Origin: Ruegeria sp. HKCCD4315
Lineage (GTDB): Bacteria; Pseudomonadota; Alphaproteobacteria; Rhodobacterales; Rhodobacteraceae
Length of the DNA stretch: 64,000 bases
Direction of reading: 5' to 3'
Assembly: GCF_013112245.1 (NCBI RefSeq)
Contig: NZ_WVRN01000001.1
Span: 227,001-291,000 of the forward strand
The notes below the pieces were generated by a model. It was not told where the DNA came from. It did not search any database and was given only the letters and a program-made list of their open reading frames with translations. Of the stretch, positions 1 through 7,317 are shown one piece after another. Numbering within the stretch: the stretch's first letter is position 1; every line of letters begins with the position of its first letter. The translations under genes were made by a program, and so were the position numbers.

Positions 1-142
1 CAACAGGAATGTGAATCCACGGGTTGGTATCGCGGCCACCTGCTTCTAGCAGTGCGACAGTCGTGTTGGGATCAGCGCTTAGCCGATTGGCGATAACACA
101 GCCCGACGACCCCGCGCCAACAACCGCATAATCCACCTCCAT
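1..142 (-). CDS. GMC-family oxidoreductase, N-terminal part (cut by window edge)
   Basis: Only the first 47 codons lie in the window. They open with a Rossmann FAD-binding motif ([15 protein letters not shown], about residues 7-21), followed by the acidic strand end LLEAGG that contacts the FAD ribose. This is the standard start of glucose-methanol-choline oxidoreductases such as choline dehydrogenase-like alcohol dehydrogenases. The ATG is preceded by a good ribosome site (GGGAGGAGG). The gene diverges from the TRAP operon to its right, so it may oxidise the compound that the transporter imports. The substrate cannot be told from this fragment. Confidence 0.85.
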   Translation of the reverse strand, partial: MEVDYAVVGAGSSGCVIANRLSADPNTTVALLEAGGRDTNPWIHIPV

Positions 143-205
143 GACTGCCTCCTCCCAATGTCGCTGAAAAAAACTCTATGCAAGTTGATCGAATTATACT
201 AGCAT

Positions 206-220
206 TTTTTGATACAAAAA
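206..220. promoter_or_regulatory. Candidate operator between GMC gene and TRAP operon
   Basis: TTTTTG-ATA-CAAAAA is a perfect 6-bp inverted repeat about a 3-nt centre, 15 bp in all, a size typical of IclR-family sites. It lies in the divergent intergenic region, next to a TATAAT box on the minus strand (198-193) that could serve the GMC gene. The IclR gene at the end of the TRAP operon is the obvious candidate ligand. This is inferred from position and symmetry only. Confidence 0.4.
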
Positions 221-251
221 GTCTCAATAATTGCGATCAGGGAGGTAAGCA

Positions 252-1490
252 ATGGAGATCGGTAAGAAACTGAGTGGGATTTCGCGGCGGGATTTCTTCC
301 GCGTGGCAGGTCGTTACGGCATGAGTTCGACTCTGCTGGCAGCAGGCGGGTTCGGTGGGGTGATGAGCTTGGCAAACCTGGCGCAAGCAGCTGAATCCAC
401 GTACGAAAAACGGTTTTCGAAAGAGCCCAAACACACGCTTAAGTTTGGCGCTTCAGGCTTTAATACTCGCAACCTTCTGATCGAACGCGCCGGAGCTATC
501 GAGTTTGCGCGCGATCTGGAAGAACGAACAGATGGTGAGATTCGGATCGAGTTTATCGGCGACAATCAGATCTGTGGACAGCTCAGCTGTGTTGAGAAAA
601 CCCAGCAGGGAATCGTCGATATATACGCTGCTTCGACCCAAAACTCGGCTGGTGGCGCGCCTTACCTGAACGTGCTGGACTACGCCTATATGTTCCCAAG
701 CCGTGCGGCGCAGTACCATTTCTTCTACAGCCCTGCGAGCCAACGCATTCTCCGCGAACCCCTGGAGAAACGGCATGGGCTGAAGTTCCTCTTTACCCAT
801 TGCGAACTGCGTGGCCTGCAAATGGGCTCAACCTTTGCCGATAAGCCTACGGTGACCAAGCTGGAAGAGTTGTTCGGCACCAAGAACCGCGTGACCGGCA
901 CGCAGTTGGGCCGGATCGCAATGCAGTTGCTGAACCTGAACCCGGTTCCGGTGGCCTGGGAAGAGACGCTGGATGCGCTGAAAACCGGTCTGATTGACGG
1001 GGCTGAAACTTGGGCCTCCGCCGTGGCTTACGCCAATATGGCACCGGTGGTTTCGCAGTCGGTGAACCTGAAGTTCTTCTGTGGCACCGAGCATACGTCG
1101 ATGTCGGCCAAGGTCTTCGACGGCCTCGGGGGCGAGTTGCAGGACGCAGTGATGGAGTCTTCCTACTTCACTCAGGCGTTGATCCAAGGTGCGAATGAGG
1201 CCGCGTTGTTGAACACTGTTGGCTTCTCGGAGCCGCAGCTTCCCAACACGATCTTTGCCGAAAACGGTGTCCGCCCGGCCTTCCTGCCGGACGATCAGAT
1301 CAAACTGGCCGAAGAGATGTGCGCACCGAACTATAACCCTGAACCTTGGGCGCAGTGGCGTGAACGCCTGAACAAATGGGCGGGCGGCATCGATACGTAT
1401 CAGGAAATCTACGACATCGCGCGTGAAATTCCGGCTGACACCCTGCCAGAAAACGTAGAGCCGCGCCGTTGGTGGATGGGCCAAGCCTGA
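252..1490 (+). CDS. TRAP transporter substrate-binding protein (DctP family), Tat-exported
   Basis: This is the periplasmic solute receptor of a tripartite ATP-independent transporter. A twin-arginine signal is clear: SRRDFFR at residues 11-17, then a hydrophobic stretch and a likely cleavage near AQA (44-46). Export by Tat is used by a subset of TRAP receptors and suggests folding before export. The 412-residue length is somewhat longer than the usual 330-360, mainly because of the signal and an extended C terminus. GGAGG lies 6 nt before the ATG. The two permease genes follow, after a perfect hairpin. The substrate is unknown; the neighbouring GMC oxidoreductase hints at an alcohol or polyol-like compound. 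Confidence 0.9.
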   Translation: MEIGKKLSGISRRDFFRVAGRYGMSSTLLAAGGFGGVMSLANLAQAAESTYEKRFSKEPKHTLKFGASGFNTRNLLIERAGAIEFARDLEERTDGEIRIEFIGDNQICGQLSCVEKTQQGIVDIYAASTQNSAGGAPYLNVLDYAYMFPSRAAQYHFFYSPASQRILREPLEKRHGLKFLFTHCELRGLQMGSTFADKPTVTKLEELFGTKNRVTGTQLGRIAMQLLNLNPVPVAWEETLDALKTGLIDGAETWASAVAYANMAPVVSQSVNLKFFCGTEHTSMSAKVFDGLGGELQDAVMESSYFTQALIQGANEAALLNTVGFSEPQLPNTIFAENGVRPAFLPDDQIKLAEEMCAPNYNPEPWAQWRERLNKWAGGIDTYQEIYDIAREIPADTLPENVEPRRWWMGQA

Positions 1491-1501
1491 TAAGCTGATG
1501 T

Positions 1502-1526
1502 GAACCGGCCCCAAACGGGCCGGTTC
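1502..1526 (+). terminator. Intercistronic hairpin downstream of TRAP receptor gene
   Basis: GAACCGGCCC and GGGCCGGTTC form a perfect 10-bp stem with a 5-nt loop. No T-tract follows, so it is better read as an mRNA-stabilising or partially terminating hairpin that lets the receptor be made in excess over the permeases than as a full terminator. Confidence 0.6.
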
Positions 1527-1557
1527 CAAAAACACACCGACTGGGAGGACGGGGTAC

Positions 1558-2223
1558 ATGTCGTTATGGGCAGACATAGGCGCGATCTTCAGCGCCTTTC
1601 TCAGCCAGGATTCGTTCGAGATTCAATCCGCTCTGGAATCTGACGCTGCTTGGGTTTTTGGTGCAGTCGTCTCGGCACTTGGCGGTTTTCTGGTCATGTT
1701 GCTCTATAGAAAGGTGCCCTTCATAGAACGTCATTTGGAACGATCAGTGATGGTTTATTCCTATCTTGCCATTGCACTGATCATCTTCTGGGGTGTGATC
1801 GACCGCTTCGTGTTCAATGATCAAGAACCATGGTCGACGACCATTCCGCCATTGCTGTTTATGGTCATGGCTTGGTTTGGCGCATCTTACAACGTACGCC
1901 TTCGTACGCACTTGAGCTTTAGCGAATTCCGCACCGCAATGCCGAGGGCAGGGCAACTCGCTTGCCTGATCCTTGATGCGGTTTTGTGGTTTATTTTTGC
2001 AGTGATCGTCATTGTCACCACGTCCCGCCTGGTCGCCCTGTCCGCGTCAAATTTCCAAATCGTACTGGGTACCGACAATGTCATGCAGTGGTGGTTTCTT
2101 CTGGCTGCGCCGCTGTCGTTCTTCTTGATGGTAGGGCGCGTGTTTCAAAACCTCGCGGATGATCTGCACAACTGGAAAACTGGCGAACCGCTCATCAAAC
2201 AGGCCGTGATCGGAGCAGACTAA
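1558..2223 (+). CDS. TRAP transporter small permease (DctQ family)
   Basis: A 221-residue inner-membrane protein with four strongly hydrophobic segments, as expected of the DctQ subunit that pairs with the large permease. The first segment is preceded by a longer N-terminal region (about 45 residues) than in minimal DctQ proteins. GGGAGGACGG precedes the ATG. The stop codon overlaps the start of the large permease (TAATG), which indicates translational coupling. Identification rests on topology, size and position between a DctP and a DctM gene. Confidence 0.85.
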   Translation: MSLWADIGAIFSAFLSQDSFEIQSALESDAAWVFGAVVSALGGFLVMLLYRKVPFIERHLERSVMVYSYLAIALIIFWGVIDRFVFNDQEPWSTTIPPLLFMVMAWFGASYNVRLRTHLSFSEFRTAMPRAGQLACLILDAVLWFIFAVIVIVTTSRLVALSASNFQIVLGTDNVMQWWFLLAAPLSFFLMVGRVFQNLADDLHNWKTGEPLIKQAVIGAD

Positions 2224-3581
2224 TGACAGATGGAACCATGGTCACACTGATCTCGGTTGGGGTCACATTTCTATTCATGCTGGGCGTGCCGGTTCTGCTG
2301 GTCATCGGCTACTGGGTCATCGGTTGTTCGTTTGTCCTTGGCTTGACGCTCGACAATATGGGTGCCGAGTTGCTGAACGTCTTCAACAAGGGTTTCGCCC
2401 TGCTGGCGATGCCGCTGTTCATCCTGACCGGAGACCTGATCAACAAATCCGGCATCGCGCGGCGGCTCAGCGATTTCGCATATGCGTGTCTGGGTTGGAT
2501 ACGTGGCGGGTTGGCGATGGCATCGCTGGGGGCGTGCGGGTTGTTCGCCGCTATCTCGGGCTCAAACTCGGCCACGACTGCCACCATTGGTTCCATGTTG
2601 CACCCGGAGATGGTCAAGGGCGGTTATGATGAGCGGTTCAGCGCGGCCACTGCGGCGGCGGGGGGCACGGTGGGGATTATCATTCCGCCGTCGATTATTT
2701 TCATTGTCTATGGGTTCCTGATGAACCTGCCGATTTCGGAGCTGTTCGTCGCGGGTATCCTGCCCGGCGCGCTGATGGTCATGGGGATGCAATTCGCCTG
2801 CTGGATCATCTGCCGCATGAATGGCTGGGGGTATCTTATCCCGCTGCAACTGAATCGGGTGTTGAAAACCGCGTTCGGCGCTTGGCTTGGCTTCTTTGCC
2901 ATCGGTTTGGTTTTGTGGGGCATCTATACCGGTAAATTCTCACCCACCGAAGCGGCTGGCGTGACTGTTGGATTTTGCGTGATTGCAGGCTTGGTCAGCT
3001 ATCCGATCAATCGCTTGATGGGCGCTCGCAACAACATTTCACCTACCGAAAAAACCTATGCCGAGATGTTCGTGGTCGAAGGTTTTACGATCCCCGAGAT
3101 CCCGTCAATTGTGATCCGGTCAGCCCAGATCACAGGCATCCTTGCACCGCTGATCGCAATTTCAGTGGTGATGCAGCAAATCCTGTCGCTGCTGGGGGCA
3201 CAAGAAACCATTGGGAACTTTGTAACCTCAATGGGCGGCTACCACGCGGTTCTGTTTACCTCGATGGTGATTGTCTTCTTTTCAGGCATGGTGCTGGAAA
3301 GCCTGCCAGTGACGATCATCCTTGCGCCGATACTCGCGCCAATCGCGGCCTCGGTTGGAATAGACCCGATCCATTTCTCGGTGATCTTCCTTGTGGGCGC
3401 ATCTATCGGCTTCATCACGCCACCTTACGGTTTGAACCTCTATGTGGCATCAGGCGTGACGGGTGTGCCCTATTTCCGCCTCTTGCGATACACTGTGCCC
3501 TATCTGGCGGCTTTGCTGTCGGTATGGATCTTGGTGTCGCTTGTGCCCGATCTGGCCTTGATCCTGCTGCCAAATAACTAG
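2223..3581 (+). CDS. TRAP transporter large permease (DctM family)
   Basis: A 452-residue, very hydrophobic protein forming the sodium-coupled translocation channel. It shows the two family signatures: the GLFAAISGSNSATTATIGS region (about residues 98-116), followed by a conserved IIPPSIIFIVYG stretch, and a second copy of the same kind near GFITPPYGLNLYV in the C-terminal half. It overlaps the small permease gene by one base and is followed 11 nt later by the IclR gene, so all four genes probably form one transcript. Confidence 0.92.
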   Translation: MTDGTMVTLISVGVTFLFMLGVPVLLVIGYWVIGCSFVLGLTLDNMGAELLNVFNKGFALLAMPLFILTGDLINKSGIARRLSDFAYACLGWIRGGLAMASLGACGLFAAISGSNSATTATIGSMLHPEMVKGGYDERFSAATAAAGGTVGIIIPPSIIFIVYGFLMNLPISELFVAGILPGALMVMGMQFACWIICRMNGWGYLIPLQLNRVLKTAFGAWLGFFAIGLVLWGIYTGKFSPTEAAGVTVGFCVIAGLVSYPINRLMGARNNISPTEKTYAEMFVVEGFTIPEIPSIVIRSAQITGILAPLIAISVVMQQILSLLGAQETIGNFVTSMGGYHAVLFTSMVIVFFSGMVLESLPVTIILAPILAPIAASVGIDPIHFSVIFLVGASIGFITPPYGLNLYVASGVTGVPYFRLLRYTVPYLAALLSVWILVSLVPDLALILLPNN

Positions 3582-3592
3582 AATGTTGCGGG

Positions 3593-4372
3593 ATGGCCGA
3601 GACGGAAACCCAAGACAAAGAAACTCAGATCCCGACCAACCTGCGCCTTCTTCTTATCCTTGAGGAGGTGGCGCGGCGTGGGGTCGCCATCAAACCAGCA
3701 GACCTGATCGAGACTTTGGGGCTGGCGAAGCCCACAGTTCACCGTCTGCTCCAAACAGCTGAGGCCGAAGGTTTCCTGCAGCGAGATCTGGATGGCCGCT
3801 CATACGGCCCTGGGCACCGGCTGCGGTTGCTTTCGGTCAATACCATGTCCTCCGAACACCTGCGCACGGCGCGATTGGCAATCTTGCGCAGTGTCGCCGA
3901 AAACGTTGGTGAGACTTGCAACTTAGCCATCCCGGACCGGGAAGGAATGATCTACCTCGACCGGGTCGAAACGAAATGGCCGCTACGCATCCAATTGCCT
4001 ATCGGTACTCAGGTACCTTTCCATTGTACAGCCAGCGGCAAGATGTACCTGTCTACTCTGCGTCAGAAGACGTTGGATGGATTTCTCTCTGCAGGCAATT
4101 TGCAACCCCAGAGCGAACGATCCCTAACGGACCCTAAAGCACTACGCGACGAAATCCGCGGAATCTCTGAAAAGGGTTACGCGACAGATGATGAGGAATT
4201 CATGGCCGGAATGACGGCCATCGCTGTGCCCATTCGTGATGGACAAGGCAGATTGGTGGGCACACTTTCGGTGCATGCTCCAACCCAACGTCACGATGTC
4301 AACAGTCTGCTGTCCTTTCTGAACATCCTGCAAAAAGGAGCAGGTGAACTTTCCGAAATGCTAATTGACTGA
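3593..4372 (+). CDS. IclR-family transcriptional regulator
   Basis: A 259-residue regulator with an N-terminal winged helix-turn-helix (about residues 15-75, recognition region GLAKPTVHRLLQTAEAEGFL) and a C-terminal GAF-like effector-binding domain (about 85-255) containing the typical CTASGKMYLS and DDEEFMAGMTAIAVPI segments. IclR proteins usually control nearby catabolic or uptake genes in response to a small aromatic or organic acid. Its place as the last gene of the TRAP operon suggests that it senses the imported compound and controls this operon and the divergent GMC gene, possibly through the palindrome at 206-220. Confidence 0.92.
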   Translation: MAETETQDKETQIPTNLRLLLILEEVARRGVAIKPADLIETLGLAKPTVHRLLQTAEAEGFLQRDLDGRSYGPGHRLRLLSVNTMSSEHLRTARLAILRSVAENVGETCNLAIPDREGMIYLDRVETKWPLRIQLPIGTQVPFHCTASGKMYLSTLRQKTLDGFLSAGNLQPQSERSLTDPKALRDEIRGISEKGYATDDEEFMAGMTAIAVPIRDGQGRLVGTLSVHAPTQRHDVNSLLSFLNILQKGAGELSEMLID

Positions 4373-4729
4373 TGTCTGCTCGTGGCGATCGTCAGGACCG
4401 TCGTCACATCAGACTAAAAATGATTTTATCAAGCCGACTGAAGAATTCAGCTATCCGGAAAACGCCGTATTTGGTTGTCGCAAAGTCGGACCTTTTCCGG
4501 GCCGAAGTCACCAACCGATCCGACAAGTGAATACAAGCGTTTTTACTCAACAGGTCTGACACTTAAATGCACGCGGCCAAATTCTGATCAGGTGAAGCCA
4601 CTGGGACCAAAGAAGCCGCTTCGAATGTGCACGGCGCGACGGCAACCCGAGGCGATTGCTGCAATGGCCGAGTGAAGGACGAGGTGCTTCATGCTGCTTT
4701 GCGGTCGGATTTTGTCGTTCTGCTCCGAT
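4373..4729. other. Intergenic region without a recognised gene
   Basis: About 360 bp between the convergent IclR and ectC genes. No open frame with a plausible ribosome site or recognisable protein was found. A short stretch near 4478-4500 (GCAAAGTCGGACCTT) vaguely resembles the dispersed repeats found elsewhere in the window, but it is too weak to call. Confidence 0.5.
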
Positions 4730-5125
4730 CTACTCAGGTTCAGCTTCGACGCTGTAGCTTCCATCTTCGCGGTGAACTTCGCGCCCGCTGAGAGGTGGGG
4801 TGAAGACGCAAACAAGTCTCAGGTCGGTCTCTGTGGCTTGCACCACGTGCCGGTCATGGTGATCCAATGCGTAAAGGGTGAATGGCTCTAGGATATGCCA
4901 GGGTTCATCGTCGGCGGCTCTGATCCGACCATTGCCCTCGATACAATAGCAAGCCTCCAGATGGTGGGTGTATTCAAGCTCAAGCGAGGCACCCTTTTCG
5001 ATGAGCGTGTCAGTGAGCGTGAACCCCATGCCATCCGAGGCCAAAAGCAACCTTCTGCTGTTCCAGCCTGGTCCAGAGACGTCCCGCTCTGTTCCAAGAA
5101 TGTCTTTGAGTGCTTTGACAATCAT
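4730..5125 (-). CDS. ectC: L-ectoine synthase (EctC family), orphan
   Basis: A 131-residue single-domain cupin close in length and pattern to EctC, the iron-dependent enzyme that cyclises N-gamma-acetyl-2,4-diaminobutyrate to ectoine. Family-specific segments are visible: NSRRLLLASDGMGF near the start, HHLEACYCIEGNG (about 54-66), LYALDHHDRHVV (about 84-95) and CVFTPPLSGREVH (about 106-118). No ectA, ectB, ectD or ask gene is near. Instead it follows an SDR gene by 15 nt on the same strand. Solitary ectC genes are known in non-producers and may act on an imported or alternative substrate. Family assignment is firm; physiological role is open. Confidence 0.88.
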   Translation of the reverse strand: MIVKALKDILGTERDVSGPGWNSRRLLLASDGMGFTLTDTLIEKGASLELEYTHHLEACYCIEGNGRIRAADDEPWHILEPFTLYALDHHDRHVVQATETDLRLVCVFTPPLSGREVHREDGSYSVEAEPE

Positions 5126-5140
5126 TTCACTCTCTCTGTT

Positions 5141-5890
5141 CTACCTGACTGCGCGGTTCATGCCGCCGTCGGACAGTATACTCTGACCATTGATGTATCG
5201 GGCCCCCTTACTTGCGAGGAACACGCATGTCTGGCCAATTTCTTCGAATGTTGCCGCCCGCTGCGCGGGAATTTCCATACGGGCCCGCTCGGACAGGTTC
5301 ACATTCTCGCAGAACCCGGGAAGTAGGTTGTTCATGCGAATGTTGTACCGCGCATAGCGATCCCCGTAGAGCTTTGAGAAACTGTGCAAAGCACCGCGCA
5401 ACATGCTCATGGGATAGGGCGCGCGAGGTTCGATTGTGTTCATGGAGGAAATGTTTACGAACGCTCCACCGCCCTGTTCGATCAAGATGGGCGTGACGAT
5501 GCGAGCAATCTTCACAACGTTCAGCACATACATATCCAGGCTTTCGTGCCACAGCTCGTCGCTCAGTTCCAAAAGCGGCCCGTCAAAATCAGGATCGAAG
5601 CCAACAGTTTTGATGGCCTCGGGTACCGAACCACCGTGCCCCATATTGCTGACAATAGCGTCAATCCGACCATACGCGCGCATGGTGTCATCAACCATCG
5701 CCTGCAGATCGTCCACATCCAAAACCGAGCCACGGCGGCCGATGCCACCAAGTTCTTCCGCCAGTTCAATCGAGCGATCGGACGGCGACATCAGCGAGAC
5801 CTTGTAGCCCGCCTTTGCCACTTCAATGGCGCACCCCCGGCCAATGCCTTGGCCCGTACCTGTCATCAGCGCAACTTTGAGTTCGGACAT
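5141..5890 (-). CDS. Short-chain dehydrogenase/reductase with atypical active site
   Basis: A 249-residue SDR. The coenzyme motif GTGQGIG is at residues 11-17 and an NMGHGG segment replaces the usual NNAG. The catalytic region is unusual: after VNISSMN the expected YxxxK is replaced by YPMSMLRG, so neither a lysine at Y+4 nor the normal spacing to ALHSFSK is present. The start at 5890 is chosen over one five codons upstream because GAGGG lies just ahead of it. The gene is 15 nt from ectC and diverges from a LysR gene, which suggests a co-regulated pair. The substrate is unknown. Confidence 0.85.
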   Translation of the reverse strand: MSELKVALMTGTGQGIGRGCAIEVAKAGYKVSLMSPSDRSIELAEELGGIGRRGSVLDVDDLQAMVDDTMRAYGRIDAIVSNMGHGGSVPEAIKTVGFDPDFDGPLLELSDELWHESLDMYVLNVVKIARIVTPILIEQGGGAFVNISSMNTIEPRAPYPMSMLRGALHSFSKLYGDRYARYNIRMNNLLPGFCENVNLSERARMEIPAQRAATFEEIGQTCVFLASKGARYINGQSILSDGGMNRAVR

Positions 5891-6002
5891 GCGACCCTCG
5901 ATCAATCAGACCCATGAGATTTCTTAGATTGACCCCGCTATAACTCTTTGTAACCAATGATGCCTATCGAGTTTATCTGATAAGGTTGTTAGTTTTTCTC
6001 AC

Positions 6003-6881
6003 ATGGCTGAAAATCTCAGACACCTTCGCGCCCTTCAGGCTTTTGACGAAACTGCGACCCATTCCAGCCTGACCAGAGCAGCGGACGTGCTGAATGTCAC
6101 TCATGGGGCGATCAGTCGACAGATCAAATTGCTAGAGCAACATCTTGGCGTAACGCTTTTTCATCGTCACCCCAATGGCGTTGAGCTAACCGACGCCGGG
6201 GAACGCCTGCATCAATCAACACGTGGGGCGTTTTCTGCTTTGCAGTTGGGTGTGACAGAGGTGAAGCGTTTTCATCATCGTCAGTCGATCACGGTGTCTT
6301 TGTCGACGTCGCTGGCTCTCAAATGGCTTGTGCCATTGCTGAGTTCGTTTCAGCAAGAGCACCCGGAAATCGCCCTGTTGCTAGACACGAATGATGCCTT
6401 TGCAGATTTTGACAGATCCGATGTCGACGTCGCATTGCGGTTTGGGGAACCCAATTGGGACGGGCTTTATCATGAGCAAATCCGAGAAGAGGAATTGATC
6501 GTCGTTGCCGCGCCTTCGCTTGTAGAAAACAAGCAGCTACCAATGCGTGCCGGAGAGGTGGCAAAATACCCTTTGTTGCATGATACCTTCAATGCGGGTT
6601 GGGACCATTGGGCCTTACAAGTTGGCCTGGACGCGGATCGCATCAAAGCGCGGAACATCAATTTCGTGGACAGTGCTGTTCTTTTGGAAGCTGCGATTGA
6701 CGGCCAAGGCGTGGCCTTGGCGAGACACCTCTTGGCGGAGAGAGATTTAAAGCTTGGTCGGCTGGTCCGCCTGGATGAAAGCCGCGTGTCATTGAACCGT
6801 GGCCTCTATTTCGTCTGCCGAAACGGAGATCAAGATCGTGTCACTGTGAGAACCTTCAAGCGTTGGCTGATGTCGATTTGA
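6003..6881 (+). CDS. LysR-family regulator (GcvA-like)
   Basis: A 292-residue LysR regulator. The N-terminal winged HTH spans about residues 5-65 (LTRAADVLNVTHGAISRQIK) and the effector-binding periplasmic-fold domain about 90-290. The sequence style (LRHLRALQAFDETATHSSLTRAA) is that of the GcvA subgroup. No good Shine-Dalgarno sequence precedes the ATG. It diverges from the SDR-ectC pair across a 112-bp gap, the normal arrangement for a LysR protein that controls its neighbour. Confidence 0.9.
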   Translation: MAENLRHLRALQAFDETATHSSLTRAADVLNVTHGAISRQIKLLEQHLGVTLFHRHPNGVELTDAGERLHQSTRGAFSALQLGVTEVKRFHHRQSITVSLSTSLALKWLVPLLSSFQQEHPEIALLLDTNDAFADFDRSDVDVALRFGEPNWDGLYHEQIREEELIVVAAPSLVENKQLPMRAGEVAKYPLLHDTFNAGWDHWALQVGLDADRIKARNINFVDSAVLLEAAIDGQGVALARHLLAERDLKLGRLVRLDESRVSLNRGLYFVCRNGDQDRVTVRTFKRWLMSI

Positions 6882-7317
6882 GGCGATGTCCCGTAAACGA
6901 TGCCCCGCTAGGCCATCAAGGGTCCGCTCACTTCAGAAGTCGACTATGTCCGCGAACTTTCAGTTCACTCGGACTCCAATTTCCAAGCGCAGCGAATGGC
7001 TGGTCTGACGGGCCACGACGCAGCATCCTCAAGGTCGGTCGAAGGTCGGGAATGGGCCGCCCGTGAAGCCGGGCGGAATTGACATAGCGAACATTATTCC
7101 CGAAGGACAAGTCACGCGCGGAATCCGTCGGTTTAGCCCACACTCCAAGCTTGTAAGCTGAACCCGAGACAATCTTAGGCCGACTGGACCGATCTGATGC
7201 GCCGAGATGGAAGCATATCCAGTCGGTGTTTGAGTTTAAACTTCCGTTGATTGCTTGCGCTTCCACATCTCCAGCAACGTCTTCTGAAAAAAACCGATGT
7301 AAGACTATGTCGTAAGA
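6882..7317. other. Gene-free region holding a degenerate dispersed repeat
   Basis: About 435 bp between the convergent LysR and ABC ATPase genes. The only structure seen is a repeat copy at 6989-7059 that recurs at 35417-35487. Short frames in this stretch have no ribosome site and match no family I know. Confidence 0.6.
6989..7059 (+). repeat. Dispersed intergenic repeat, type 2, copy A
   Basis: This 71-nt segment aligns without gaps to 35417-35487 with 49 of 71 positions identical by hand count. The best-kept block is GCAGCGAA followed by a GACGGGCC and CGCAGCAT core. Both copies lie between genes and on the same strand. It is probably a decayed, non-coding repeat family. Confidence 0.6.
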
